Below, one piece after another: positions 39,501-54,500 of a DNA stretch of 64,000 nucleotides; within the stretch, counting starts at the first letter, position 1; every line of letters starts with the position of its first letter. Location: contig OX365946.1 in assembly GCA_947247005.1 (NCBI GenBank), positions 49,750,734-49,814,733 of the forward strand, in the 5' to 3' direction. The position numbers and the translations under genes are program-made. A model generated the notes under the pieces. It saw only the letters and a program-made list of their open reading frames with translations, was not told where the DNA came from and searched no databases. The DNA comes from Spisula solida (taxonomy: Eukaryota; Mollusca; Bivalvia; Venerida; Mactridae).

Positions 39501-42500
39501 TACTAGAACCCTTCCCCAGGTGAATTGAAATGGACATTTGGGTCAGATTTGTGTTTCTGGGTTTCTCTCTATGCATTTTGGTTTTACAGTGAAATTTTGA
39601 ATTTGAATGAAATGCACTAGGAAAGGAATTTAATTAGAAAGTTAAATAAAGTACCCGGTACCCTGTAAACATGCATCACACTTACAATTAAAAATATTTC
39701 TAGTTGGATAAAGTATTTCATGAAAAGCACATAAACTCTTTGAATGTAACAATTACAAGTAGCATAACCAAGGAAAGTTATGCTTTACAATGGACTGTGC
39801 TTATTTTGCACAGATAATTCATAATACTGCTTTGTAGTTAAACTTATAAAACTGTTTTCAGTAAAGTCACTTATACAATGTTACAGGAAGTTAAGGTATA
39901 CGGTTTGTGACACGATTTGGAGTATAATGAAACAGTTTTATCCCTGAACTTTCAACAACAGATAATGAACATGATATGCATGAGTTCCAGTCCATTGTTG
40001 CCATACTGTACATGATATAGATATTTCCGGGTTGACCGCTGTTGGCAATTGCCACCTGATCCCCCAGCCAGAGACCTTACGATATAAGTTATGTAGATAT
40101 TATAGAGTTCACTGTATCTGGAATATTGAATCTTGAATGTAATCCATATCTCCATGATACTTAATCAAATGGTCATATACTGCCAACACAGCTCAGCAAG
40201 ATCAAGGTCATTCACAATCACGGCTGGTAGAAAAAGCCTTCACTTGTTAGAGTTTTTAGGATTAGAAAATATTACACATTTCTTTGTGTGACTAGAATAA
40301 AATATGTATATTTTGAAAAAAGTGAATGCTAAATTTATTATTGCAATTAAGAAAGTTATTTAAAAGTGGTTTTTACACTGCAATATGATTGTTTTTACTA
40401 TAGATTTTCTAACATTTTGCGGGAACTTTCAATTTAAATATATGAGGTTTTAAATCAAATTATGTTTATGATTATAGCATAAATAGAGGTCTAATGCCGG
40501 CACCTACTCCATGTACACATGTACTTACTACTAACTTACAAATGTCAAACGTATAATGTACACTGATCTTAGGTAAACTGCCAATCGTTGAATGCAGAAT
40601 CAACGGCTCAGTGCGAAACAGTTGTAACTACATAATTATATGTAGTTAGTTGTTACTGCATAATAATATGTAGTTTCAACTGTTTGCACTGAGACCTTGA
40701 GATGTAAAATTGAGCCCACAAAGCTGCACCTATACCAACCAGCAGTAAAAAGAAGTCTTTAAAACCAGGCCCTGCTCTGAGTACTGATAATAATAAAAGT
40801 CTGATATAATTGTTGGTCTTAATATAAATAAATGTAGACAATGCAAACAAATCAGGTTAAATGATATGCATGCTTGTAATATTGTTCCAATCATAGAACT
40901 ATTTATATGCGGAAGACTATTTTCTGGCATATAGTCGTTGAATCGGTTGTAAGCTGAAAAGTGGTAATATCATTGTGTGGCGTATGCCACACAAAAACAA
41001 GTCAACTCATGTTCGTGATTAAGCTCTGTACCAATTGCAGAGAGAATTGATTACAAGTCAAGACTGAACTCTACACTTGAACATATTCCGGCTTACATTG
41101 AAGACAGGTCTTAGGTCGAGTGCTGCGCATTGGGCCTACTATGCAAGCAATTGAACGCAGGTCTAAGATTGAGGACTGAAATTCCCTAGCAAGCTTGGAA
41201 CGTAGGTCTTAGACTACAGCACTGCACTCTTGACATTCTCTAGCAAGTTTGGAATGTAGGTCTAAGACTGAGCACTGCACTCTGGACATTTTCTAGCAAG
41301 CTTGGAATTTAGGTCTAAGATTAGGTACTACACTTTGGACATTCTCTAGCAAGCTTTAAACGTAGGCCTAAAATTGAGCACTGCACTCTGGACCTTTTCT
41401 AGCAAACATTCAACATAAGTACTGTATGAGATTGAACACTACACTCTATCAAGCTTTTAACGCAAATCTAAGACTGAGCAGTGCACTCTGGACCTTTTCT
41501 AGCAAACTTTCAATGTAGGTCCAAGATTGAGCTCTGCACTCTGGACCTTTTCTAGCAAGCTTTTAATGTAGGTCTTAGATTGAGCACTGCATGTTGGACC
41601 TTTTCTAGCAAGCTTTCAAGGTAGGTATAAGATTGAGCACTGCACTCTAACAAGCTTTGAATGCAAATCTAAGACTGAGCACTGCACTCTGGACCTTTTC
41701 TAGCAAGCTTTCAATGTAGGTCTAAGATTGAGCAACCTCTAGCAAGTTTAAGGTTCAGCCCTGTACATTTGACCTCTAGTAAGGTTTGAACTTGATTGAG
41801 CAATGTAGGTCTATGGTAGAGCCCTGTATTCCTGCCCTACTTCAGCAAACATTTGATGCATGTCTCTGGTCAAGCACTGAACTCTTGACCTACAGCATGC
41901 AAGCATTGAACGTAGGTCTATTTGAACCTACAAATGCAAGCATAGAATGTAGGTCTAACTGAATCTTCTCTAGCAATTAGCATTCAAAGTAGGTCTAACT
42001 GGACCTACAACGTGCAAGCATAGAATGTAGGTCTTACTGGACCTGCAACAATGTCTTACTGGACCTGAAACATGCAAGCATGGAAAGTAGGTCTAACTGG
42101 ACCTACACCATGAAAGCATAGAGTTGTTACAGGTCAGTTTTGTGTTGGGTTCGAGCCTTAGGCCAACCCTTGGCCGACCATCCCGATATCCTTTGTAGGT
42201 GGTGGTAGTAATAGGGTACATTTTAGAACAGTAGTGACTGTAAGACCTTGTCATGTAGTATACACTGTCTTTATTTGAAAAGTTTATTAACACCATGCAT
42301 ATGTAACTGTTGTCGGGTCACTAAGTAATACTAATGAGGGAACTATCCCATTCTAAAGAATAGGGGGAGGGGACTATGTTTTATACAATAACAGAGATGC
42401 TGTTGATCAATAGTATAATAGTTGAAAACCAGTTTTTCACATCGTCTCGTTAGTCTAGTGATTAAGCACAATGATTTTGTTGAGATTTGTTCAATCTAGC

Positions 42501-45500
42501 CACTGGTTCGACACCCATTCAAGTTACATGCATTTTAAAGTTTTTTATCTTTTTTACAAGAACCTTATTTTGTATTTGTAACTAATATAATAATAAGATA
42601 CACATAGTAAGGTATGTAGATTTATTTGTGTGTTATCAAGTAACGAAGTTGTATCTTTTCAATTATTTCATTTTTATCTACAGTACAGTAATCATACAAT
42701 TATATTATATACCCACTTCAACATAAGAAATTTATCATTTGAAGTATCGATTCATTAAAGCAGTAGAACAATATAAGACTTAATAACATGGATACATGTA
42801 ATAAAAAAATTGTGGGGATCGAACCTACAACTTTTGAAACTTGTACAGTGTTCAATCTAGCTCACCACGACAGGGTGCCATTCGGGCCCATAGACTATGC
42901 AACAGGGGGCCATTGTGGAAAAATGGGGGCCCTTATAATAATATCAAAACATTCCATAAATTATATAAGTATACCAGTCTTCCCCTTGAAAAGCCCTCAT
43001 ACATTCATCTGCCTAGCTATAAACCCCAATGATACCAACTAAATTAAAGTTAAAATCACAAAAAAATATTATGAAATAAAATTCTCCCCTTGTTACATCT
43101 GCCACAGTCTGGAAATATCGTTGAGTCTACGAGGATTGATGCATCAATAAACCATCCTTTTAATCTAAAAATTACCGTGGCTGTGATTTGTAAAAGTGGA
43201 ACATCGGTTCTAAAACGAACGTTTCCAGGCAAATTACTGACATCATTCGACATACTTGATCTGGCAGATGTTCTTTTTGCAATATAATTTTTATTTCTTC
43301 CTCATTTTTTTATATTTTAACCCATATCGGCGTAAAATTACTCGAAATGTTTTCATCATGCTTCAATGACTGGAGGCTGACATCATTACCATACCAACGG
43401 GCACCTGTTTGAAGAGTTACTGATTGAAGCTAAAGGACAACAAGTAACGAAAAGATAATGTAGCAAAAATACTTCAATTTTATAGAGTGCGCCGATGTGG
43501 CCCAAGGAAACATCTGAAGTGCGCCATTTCAATTTTTTAGGGGTCAATGGCGCAATGGCGCGGCCTAGATTGAACACTGCAAAGTTGTAGGAAGTGTGTG
43601 TTTATCTACTACCCTACATCGCCTTTGATGTATGGAATGCGCTTTTAACATAATTTGATATCGAACCCAGACAGACAAGTTTATGTTTATAACGGTTCTC
43701 GTTTTACTTTGAATGCACTGTATAAGTTGTGAGTAATGGTATTTGTCTTGTATGATTTGTTCTTGTTTTAATATGTATTTTAGCTTCATCATTGGAGAAA
43801 TAAAACAATATGTGCATTAAACATTTGTCCCGATGATTTGATTGATATATATATATATATATGTTTATTAAAGTCTCATCTCTGTACACATAAACTATAC
43901 AATTTACAAAACACATCACAGTACAAAGTCATTCTAAAAGAATTATAAGAGACTATCAAATCACAATTTCATTAAAAACTCACAATATTTACAATATAAA
44001 TCTATGTTACCATTGTTATTCTAATAATAAAAACTGCCCTAAAAATAAATATTTAATAAAACACTGAAAATCAAAATCACACTTATGTGAATCGAACACA
44101 CAATGTGACATATTACTTAGGACTACAATAGGTGTATTGCCTTCATGAGCTGCAGTACACAGACTCCTGGGGTCTTGTCCACGCGCCTCGAAATATTTTC
44201 ATTATATCACTTTTATATCCAGACCCATTCACTCATCACACAAACGTTTGTTGCATGCATTTGAAATAAAAATTAAATCTGATTAAGGTGTCTAATATTT
44301 TATTGAAAGGTAACCTTGATGATGAATTAAATATAATGTTTGATGACTTTAGGTAATTGCAAAGTCTTTGATCTATCTGTACAATGTATATCAAACCTGT
44401 TATACATGTATTTATGAAGAACACATTTACAGCTATGATTTTGGAAGTTCCTTACACTTGCTCCGCTAGTTTTTGAGATATTCTTATTTTCCTAAAAACT
44501 AATAATACAAGGGTCAGTCAAGAAAAACTGAGAGTTGCTAAATAATTCTTAGAGAAGTAAGTGTTCGTATGTTTCCTATACGTTATCGTGAAATATGGTA
44601 TCTCACTGATTATATGGCGAAAACCACTCTAGTCTATGACAATTTGATTCTTGTTGCTAGTCAACCAAAGAAGACAACTATAGGACATGCGTTCACGCTG
44701 TTAGTAAAAAAAAAAGTGTGCGTTGCTATGGAAACATAAAGATATATCTGATATTTTCAAACACATTATTTATTTGGTAATACATTAATCTATCAAATAA
44801 AATTAATTCTAGTTGTTTTACTCCACCAATATAGAAAATATTCTTGACGAAAATGTAAATTGTCATTTTATTTGATGGTATTAAAACCACAATTTACCCC
44901 ACCCAAAAGAACGGATCATTTTTTAAGAAAGCGAAGTTATACAATTTATTTCTGTTACGGTTACTGGACTCCTTGAGATGTATTCACAATCTTATTGAAA
45001 AGAAATGGGGAAATCAGTTATCAGTTTTAGAACACATGCCGGGAATATTGATAAAATGTGGGTAAAATTGTTGCACTAGGCAACAAAATAACACAGCATT
45101 AGTGACCATTCTTAAATAATGGCTCATTATTATTTGATATATGCTATTCTACAATATACTCATGTTAGTTGTAATGAATCCCGGTTTATAAGGTTGAACT
45201 AAACCATTGAATTTACAACAGATTTGATTTTCATATCGCTTGTGCTAACGCATACCCCTAAGTGATGTTCTATGGTTGCTTGGCAACTACATTTATAAGC
45301 CTATATATTGTAAGCTTATTTAGGCCTATTAGCTTATGTACCCGTGTCTGCTATGATGCATATGTAGTATGTATGCCTATGTAAGTATCTTTAGTGTGAT
45401 AGGTGTATATGTGTACTATTGTGTAGGTATAAAGTACCAGTAAATAAAAACACAGTTCAACTTCAAACTAGATTTATGGTTGGTAAAATCAAAAGGTATA

Positions 45501-48500
45501 TCTATAGATCTAATATATATTTTAACATCATATCATACAACAAACACACTCTAATCAACCAACAAGTCAAACTGACGTTGACAAAGATTTCTCCCACCAG
45601 TCAAACTGACGTTGACTCACTGGATGTATAAAGTAGATCTAGAAATCTAGACAAAATATTATGAGTAAATCGCCAGTAGTAGGCCTATTATAAATAGAGT
45701 ATATGACTATCGTATGCTATAGTGCGGCCAAGATATGATGGCACAATAACATTTACACATGCTAATTAGCCGATGGGTTCATTTTCAACAGAAAGGGGTG
45801 CTTATTTACAGTCAGGGTCAATAAACGCTGGTCTCGAATTACGTTTTCGCAATATGAGCAAATATAAGAGTCGCTTTTACATGTGCCTCGCTAGCTCAGT
45901 CGGTAAAGCGTTGGAAATACAACAATATTATGGAAGGAGGTTACTGGTTCAAGTCTCACTCTTGTGCATTTTTGGTAATGAATTGTATTCTTCAGTTCTA
46001 GTAAACATTTTTCTGAGTATATACCGTTACACGTAGATTATCTTGTTACATTTTTTTCATTCGTATACTTTCTCTATTCTGTATAACATTATATAATATT
46101 TTATTATATTTATCTAGAACAATTGATTGAAAATTAATATTCTGTATGTATACGTGTGTATATAAATTATATGAATTAACATTGTTCATCAGCAGTGTTT
46201 GTGACAGAATCATTTTAGAAATCTGCAAATTTATCATCACTATCACCATCCGCCTCGTCATAATCAATGTCATTATCATCAAAAGAATCCAGTGAAATTT
46301 TGTTTCTTCTTGATTTTCTTACACCGTTGTGCAATTTCGTGCCTATATGCGTGCAACCGTCCTTTTTGATACCCCTGTCATCGGGGTAGTTTGTTTCCTT
46401 CGACAGGACAACAGAATCACTGGCAGTTCTATTTATGCCTCTCGTGTTCAGAAGTCTAATACATTCGACACAATGCATCGTCCTTGCTGCGTTAAAACGA
46501 TACATTTAGCCATCATTCAATTTAATGATGTGCAGCGTACACAGTTTATCTTGTTGTAAATAATACACCCACAAATACAGTTTTGTGAAAAGTGTGCCGA
46601 AAGGAAATTCGCGAAACAAAATAAAAATAAAATAAGATTCGGATGGGATTCGAACCCAGACCGTCTGCGTTGAGATTAGAAACGTTACCACTAGGCTATA
46701 TAAGCACAACTGAAGTCTGCGCTCGTAAATATAGGCAATCGCGCCTTGATATCAGTTTGAAATTTGCCCGCTTCAAAACTTTCAAATGTCGTAATGTCCA
46801 ATCGCGACAAAGAGTGGAATTCAACAACCAATGAAATCAGTCCGCTAAACTTAGAACTGTCTGTGTTCGTTCACAAGATTAAACGTAGATCCGCAGGTCA
46901 ATCCGCTAAAGTACGATTATTCATTACTTGTTAAAGTTATGGAAAAATGAATCACAGTTCTATAATTAGTATATCATGCGATGATTAAAACACTTTGGGT
47001 TATAATAATGACTAAGGTTAGATTTTCATTGTCTGTCAAGCACTGGCACTTGTGCTAATAGATCCACCAAAGATTTCACTGAGCAAGTAAACAATGAAGT
47101 CTTTCATCATTACGTTTGTGCATAACAAAGCATAAAAAAATTGCGAGTGGCTGGAATACCTTGTTTAAAGGTAATTACAATCCAATAATTGTTCTTGATT
47201 ACAATTTCCCGAGAATGCGAGTAATTCAAATTGTCATACGTTTTCGCGACCCGAGTCGACTCGTCACATTTTGTCTGTAACTAGCACTATTTGAGTTAAT
47301 CTGTAGTGATATATGATTCAGAGTTAAGGATCTAAGTATCCCTAAATGGGATTAGACGAGTCAGTCTGATAAATTACTTTAAGATATGTAAACAATGTCA
47401 TTCTACTTATCACAATATGATGACGGAACTCATCAGATTGTCCGCAGGGGGTAATATTTGACGATGAATAATAGAAAGTACAACTGCAAACATATTTTGA
47501 AGGCTTAAATTACCAACTCTCAGTTTTTGACTGACCCTCGTATTTACCGAAATAGGTTGACATTTAATACAATGTACATGTAACATGAAACTTGGCATGC
47601 ACGAAATTTCGTATTTACGGAATCATACGGTAACGTTTATTTTAGAATGTGCATGTTATTTGTATTTTAAATGCTATTTTAAAATGAGTAATGTTTCATT
47701 GTTGACTAGTGAAAAAAAGTTTAACGACACAAATATTTGAACAACATACTGTTTTCATACATGCAACAAGTAGAGTGGCTCGACCCTTTTACCCATGTAT
47801 TTAAAATGTATTTATAGAAATTTTTGTATGAAATTGTTTGTGTATTTTGTTTGGGCAATACAATATGTTTAAACTAAGTAGAGTAACAATTATAGAAGAT
47901 TTTTTCCAAATTTCATGGCAGTTGCTCGGTTAGACTGTTAACACTCTAGAAGTCACACTTTTCACTTAATCATTATGAAACTTGGTCAAAATGTTTGTCT
48001 CTATGAAATCTAGACCACGGTTGAACTGTGTCATCTGGGGTCAAAAACTAGGTCACCAGATTACATTGAAGAAAAACCTTGTTTATTATCTAGAGCTCAC
48101 AATTCTTACCTCATCTTTATAAAACCTGGCCACAAATCTACATTAAATATTAAGGTCATGTCATAACAAATACTGATTCTGCCTAAACTGCTAATCATCA
48201 GGTGAGCGCTTTAGGGCCAATGGCCTTCTTGTTTTATTTAACACTTTAGTGATTCTGAAATGTTGAAAACCAGGAGAGGTAACAATATCAATCAACGTTT
48301 TGAATACCTTGTATCCAGTTTTGCGATAAGATAATTAGTTTATGGAAATTAGGAGAAAATTAGTACAGCTTAAGATATTGACTCTTCTGCAACTGCTAGT
48401 CTATATTCTTATGAACTAAATGCAAAAGGACTTTTCTCTAAAGTGGTCGGGATGCTTGTTAAACAAATATCTATACTTTCGAGAGTTGATGTTTAAAACA

Positions 48501-51500
48501 TTTGGAATAAATGACACATGATTTCAGCTATAGCTTTTTCTGCAAGTTTATAATAATGTAATATAGAATAACTATACAGTAAATTCGCGATTTTAAGACA
48601 TGAGAACATGCTGACACATCCATTTTAAGTTCTGTCGTAATATTTCATCCCGGTAGTCAGACGCTTTCAATGCCTCTTATTTACACAGATGTTAATTGAA
48701 TTATTCTTATCGGAAAGGTTACTAAGTGCTTGCGAGTAGTATGATGAAATAACTGAATTGGTTACGCGTGTTTATAAAGGAATGTCAGCCAAATCCGAGT
48801 ATTCTAGTAAGGTAGAGGACAGTTCTACACTTCTTCTTGGAACTGTGTATTGAGGGTCCAGGAGAACACTTTGAGAGTAAAGCGTGGGCGATTGAAACGT
48901 GAGAGGTGCGTCGACGATTGATGACATCATGACGTCCGAACCATGCGCCGTGTGGCTATCAATCATCTTAAAAATCTTAAAATATTTATTGATACAAGTA
49001 TTATAATATATTGAACTTGTTAGTGTTTCTTAGTACCGAAGTGAATGTAGTTGATGATGACAAAACAAACAGAACATTCACTGTCGTGATCAGGGCCCCA
49101 TGGTAGCATGTTCTAAGGAGGGGTGAATGAGGGTTGGAAGAAAATGTAGATGTATAGTGACCCTATAAAATTTTGTGTTCTATCAGTTGTTTTGTAACTT
49201 ATTATTGATTATAATTTAACAACTGACCAGCAGTAGTACTGTGAAACCTTCTTCAACTCAATGTTAATATCTGCTGTGAGCGAAGTGTAGTTTAACTTGT
49301 ATACAGTCCAGAGAACAGCCTAGATTTAGCTTGAAAATCCCTGTTTCTTCTCTCAGCTGGAATTGATATCTCAATTACCTGTTAATAGGGGTTCTAATTG
49401 CCACAAATGATTTGGTAACAGTTCATTTGGCCAGTGCTGGGTCAAACCACTGGCATACTATAAAATCTGGGCTGGGTCTGTGGGCTGGGCCCGTGGGCTG
49501 GGCTCGTGGGCTGGGCATATGGGTTGGGCTCTTTAGACATGACCTCAATTGTTTACATCTTTCAGCAGATGAACTTCTACAAAAAGTTCAAATGAACAAT
49601 TATAAGTTCAGACTAGGATAGCAGTTGGATAACCCCATAATTACAATTCCCAGTGAGATTCCCTGCAACTTAATAACTACATAGAAATGTGATTTATTAT
49701 AAAATATGATTATAAATAACAATGTAGTTCACCGATTCCAAAATTTTGCAGTTTCGTTTATATTTTGGAACTTTTACCCCACTTTTCTCAAAATGCTGAA
49801 GGGTGACACAATGGCACCCGTCAGAACTTCCATTCGAAAGGTCTTGTCTACTGAAATCAGCAAAGAAAAAAACTTTATACTCCAATGCAAGGTATCTTGG
49901 GTTTGGGGCCGGACTACATGGTTTTAAATGTCGTCTTTTTCGTTGGGTAAACACTGTACTGTAGCAGCCGACATTGAAGTCCCACATCAATATAACATCC
50001 AGCCTGGATCAGCGGTTGCAATATTTCCCTGTTTTAAACAGTAATCATCCTTAATTCGTAGTAGAACATGTGGAAGAGTCTAAAAAAGATCATGCTTAAA
50101 CTGCGATCCTATTTTCGGGTTATATATGAGGTCTGTTAAATTACATTCTATGCTGTTTTAACATTCGTTAATCATTTGTTTAATCATCGAATTAGGTTAT
50201 TCAAATGAATAAGGAATTTGTTTATGTAAATAATCAAAATGCAGGGCTCTACAATAGAACAGCGTCCGGGACAACTCTTAATCGAGCTCGGACAACTGAT
50301 TATGCGCAAGAATTTAGTCCCGTCTACTCTTAATTTCAATTGACAGCAAAATCGCACATTTTTTTTTACTGACCAAAAAGTTCGTATAACCAACCTCTAC
50401 ATTCGAGATTTGATTCTGTATACCGAATTTTATGATCCAAGCATATATTTGCCTTCCTGACATCGAAATAAACTATGTACGAGTCAGTTAATCCATGTCA
50501 ATTAGCAGTAATCAAGCGTCACAGGAGGTCCAATACATGTAAAAACAAATTGCAGACTTCGGCTAAGCTCCGCCTCTCTAATTTGATTGCATCAAACTCG
50601 GTCCTGAAACATGCAACCGCGCACGTGGACTGTATTGGCTAGTAATTTTGGGATTAAAATCAGTCGCTCATCATGTAAACAGGCACGGAATAAAATGTAT
50701 TGAATACCTTTTGCATAATTGTATAGGTAATTTCATAATAAAATATATTGCTAAGTTTGCAACCTCGTAATGCAGACAATCTTTTTTTAGCGGCGACTTT
50801 GATGTGACAGATGCGGCGTAAGTATTCGATATATGCGTGTATTATATTCAAGTATTAAAATTAATACAATATGATTTATTCAGCAGACTTTTCAGATAAA
50901 AATTTTGCCATTTAAAAGCTATTTTAAACAAATCATAATTATGCTTCATTCTAGTATTCAACTGCCAGATACAATTTTCCACCATACAAACATTCAACCT
51001 GTACCTGTACATTGTATACCTAAAATTAACTAGCAAGAGTGATCATGAATATCTTATGGTGATATTGTGATGAAGCTTGTCTGTAGAGACCACTACTCTA
51101 GTGGCTGCATAGTATATTGTTCAAATCTGATAAGATGGCCATTAATCTCATACAGAATCAAAACTTGAGATTGCTGACCTGGGTTAACCTTTCAGATACC
51201 AGCTACAGCTATAAAATGCTGGCATTTACTCTAGGGGTTGTATAAGAAGGAACAGACTAAGACTGGCACCAGTGCTAAGTTGATATTTTTTGCTTAAACC
51301 AAAATTTACCATACTCATATTCAACATAAATTTACGTGTATCTAACAAAGCTATAGATCAACCATATTTTAGAGCCGTGACTAATTTATGCAGCACAGTT
51401 GATTTACCCTAAAAGGGTATGTATACATAAGCAATACCAACATAAGTTACATAAGTCATTCATGCAAGTAACTGAATACATGGCGCAATGTTTACGGCTA

Positions 51501-54500
51501 TGTCTTATGAGACTTAGTTTTCTATGATATTTTATATTTGCCATGGCTCTTATTTAATACCAAGTTATACTGGCAGTTGGCAAGGAGTTCATCTAAAAAA
51601 TAGCCTCTAAGTGTATTAAACTTGTATTGACAGTTGGACAAAAACACTGGCATAAAATATTGCAATAAACGATCTTCAAGCACTCGCTATAAAATATTCA
51701 AATAAACAATCTGACTCAGAGAGGGACAAAACTGACGGGTTGTCAACGAACACACCAAGTAAAGTCGAAATTCTTTGACGCGAGGTAAGTATTACATGTA
51801 GAATGAGAAATGAGAAAAATGAAATAAAATTGCTTTTAAACAATGTCTTCATATTCTTGATGATAAAGAAACAAAACAAATATAGTTGAGAAAAAATAGT
51901 GCTATTATGAGGGCTTGAACTCGCTTGTTTTTAGTCTGAAAATCAAGCTCTCTACTGGTACCGATGGAGCCAGCTATACTATATCTACTACATTTATATC
52001 AATGCATGTTAAAAACATCACAAACAGGTATATTCATACACCATGACTAAAACGTGTAGTCTCGGATTCTCCCGTCAAAGCTCAAAATTCGTGGATGATC
52101 TATAGTGAAGTAGCCAAAATTGCAATTGCAAAATGAAAGTATGTTGCCATGCTAGAACAGATCTTGACTTTACACAGATACATTTAATTTAGGGGGTCAG
52201 CTTGCAGAATCAATACTATCTGTGTAATAGAGCAGCAATCCATGGGGTTTCAATTTGATAAACACCTATGATAATTGCTTTTACAAAGCACTTGGTTTCT
52301 CATAAATTACTATTCGGAAAAAGTGCGTAATTTAACAACAATATTATTTAATTCTATAAATGGGATTTATGATATATCTGATAATGGAGTATAGGTTTTA
52401 TTTGGTAAATTCGTTGTCTGATATAGTATAAACAGCGATAAAGAGTGGGGGTGATGGAAACAACTTCAGGATATTACACCAAGTAAGTACATTTACTTTG
52501 ACCTTAAAATCTACAACACGAGTTATCATACCTTAGTATATATTAAGGATGTTTAGGACCTTTCTCCGACGTCATCGGTAAAAAATCGACAATAGGCCGA
52601 ATCTAATGAAAATCTCCAGAAATATGCTTTAACATACTCTTTGATTATGTCGTTTTTAATTTTTCAAAATATTGCTTCATTTCCTAGCAACGTGACGCTA
52701 TGCATAGGGCGGAAAATTAATGTTTTAATGTCATAATTCGGTTAGAATAAGGTCTATTTAAATTTTCAAAGCTCTATTTCTTAGCCCTTGATCCGTTGAA
52801 TACGTGTATGTTAAATTTAAAGCGATTGTTACGGACAATTTTTCACCCGAAAAAGGTTTTATATCGAAAGTTGATATAATTTATTGCATTTTTGCAACAC
52901 CTTACTCATTTCAATGTGCAATTTGGTCAACAAGAAGTTATTCAATCAACTAATGTAACATACCGTGGTGATGCGGTAATTCTATAGAATAAGCCCAACC
53001 AATAAATAATTATAAATGTTCTTGCACTTCTTGTCACAACAAGAAACATGCATACCAATTTTGGACAATGAACACAGCATCAAGATAAATACACAGTGAT
53101 ACAAAAGAGAACATCGACTGTGTTATGTTTTTAAATTATCTAAACATCTACTCAAGATATTCGATCGAACATTAAATGCATTGTACAGAATTATGAGCTC
53201 AAGTCTTCCAAACTAACTGAAGTCTTCCAAACTAATTATTACATCCCTTTAATAAAATTATAACTAAAATATGTATACATCGTTTTCTTACAGTCATATA
53301 TAGTTATAATGTATATAATAATAGCGTTTGGTATAAAAGTGAATCTTTGATGTATAAACTTCTGAAAAGTTAGTCCCGCACTTGTCTAGAAATATTGCCA
53401 CTAACCAGGCTTATATATCTGGTTTCACTGTTACGAAACCAAGTTAAATCCTGTTGGAAGTTAAAATAAAGCTGATGCGGCCGGTGGATGAACAGCCAGC
53501 AAATTGAAAGAAAGTGTTATATATATATATACAATTTACAAAAGTATGATGTCTTACATGTGTATTATCGCCTCCTCGATAGCCTAGTGGTTGAGCGATA
53601 GCCTAGTGGTTGAGCGATAGCCTAGTGGTTGAGCGATAACCTAGTGGTTGAGCTTACGCTTTGAGTGCGGGAGGTCTTGGGTTCGATCCCTGACCGTGTC
53701 ATACCAAAGACGAAATAAAAATGGTACTAGAAATTTCCTTGCTAGACGCTCAGCTTAAAGGGAAATTGGCTCCTCTTCTCTCATACCCTCGTGGCGATGG
53801 ATAACATCAGGAATGAGGTGTCGAGAGTGATTAATATAAGTTTGAAAAACTTGTTTCACAATCGACCTTAAATAAATTAGTATAAACTATTAACTGTATT
53901 AGATAATAATATAAGTTAATGTAAACACTTTTGAGCCACTGTTAGATCGGCTAAGTGGCAGCCCGTTTGACTTCACACATTTTGTTTTACTGGTTGACAA
54001 CGCCTTTTTCTCGATTTTTTGACTAATTTTTCAAAAAAAATCCAATTTGTTTAATTTGATACTCACGGTATAGGTTGACATTTTGTGCCTTAGTTGGAGT
54101 AGGCCGACACATCAAACATGACGTTACAATAATGTACCAGTAATGATACTACTTCCCCAATCCAGGGGTAAGACAGGTGATGGGGGGAAACTGTCCCGTG
54201 CTTTTACGTTTTCAGTGTTTTAGGTGGGGTACACATTTGATTCGCGACAAAATAGCGGGGAAATGCAGCTCTGACTATACCCGCGAGATATAGGACAAGG
54301 GGAATTTGCGGGGTTTTACCAGCTGTATGACCCTCGGGGTTTGATGAAGCAAAAGTAAAAATCCCCGTCGTATTATTATAGGTATGTACAAAATGTTTTC
54401 CTGAGTTAATTGTTAATATCGTTGTTGTAACAGAAAACTGAGCGTATGTGAATTGACATTATTTTAAGATTCTTGAGTCTGAGAGCTAGTTGATTTCCAA

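Larger units (their letters stand above)
44508..47540. mobile_element. Nested 3.03-kb TA-flanked TIR element
   Basis: Terminal inverted repeats start CAAGGGTCAGTCAAGAAAAA on the left and CGAGGGTCAGTCAAAAACTG on the right, both running into GAGAGTTG. TA dinucleotides flank both ends (44506-44507 and 47541-47542), as in Tc1/mariner-type elements. No transposase frame was recognised, and 3 kb is long for a simple mariner, so it is probably non-autonomous. It contains two tRNA-like segments and an unrecognised 96-codon frame. A related fragment lies near 7950-8110. Confidence 0.82.

Noticed and set aside
45883..46706. Functional tRNA genes
   Set aside because: Both segments have A and B boxes, but acceptor stems do not pair and they lie inside a transposable element.
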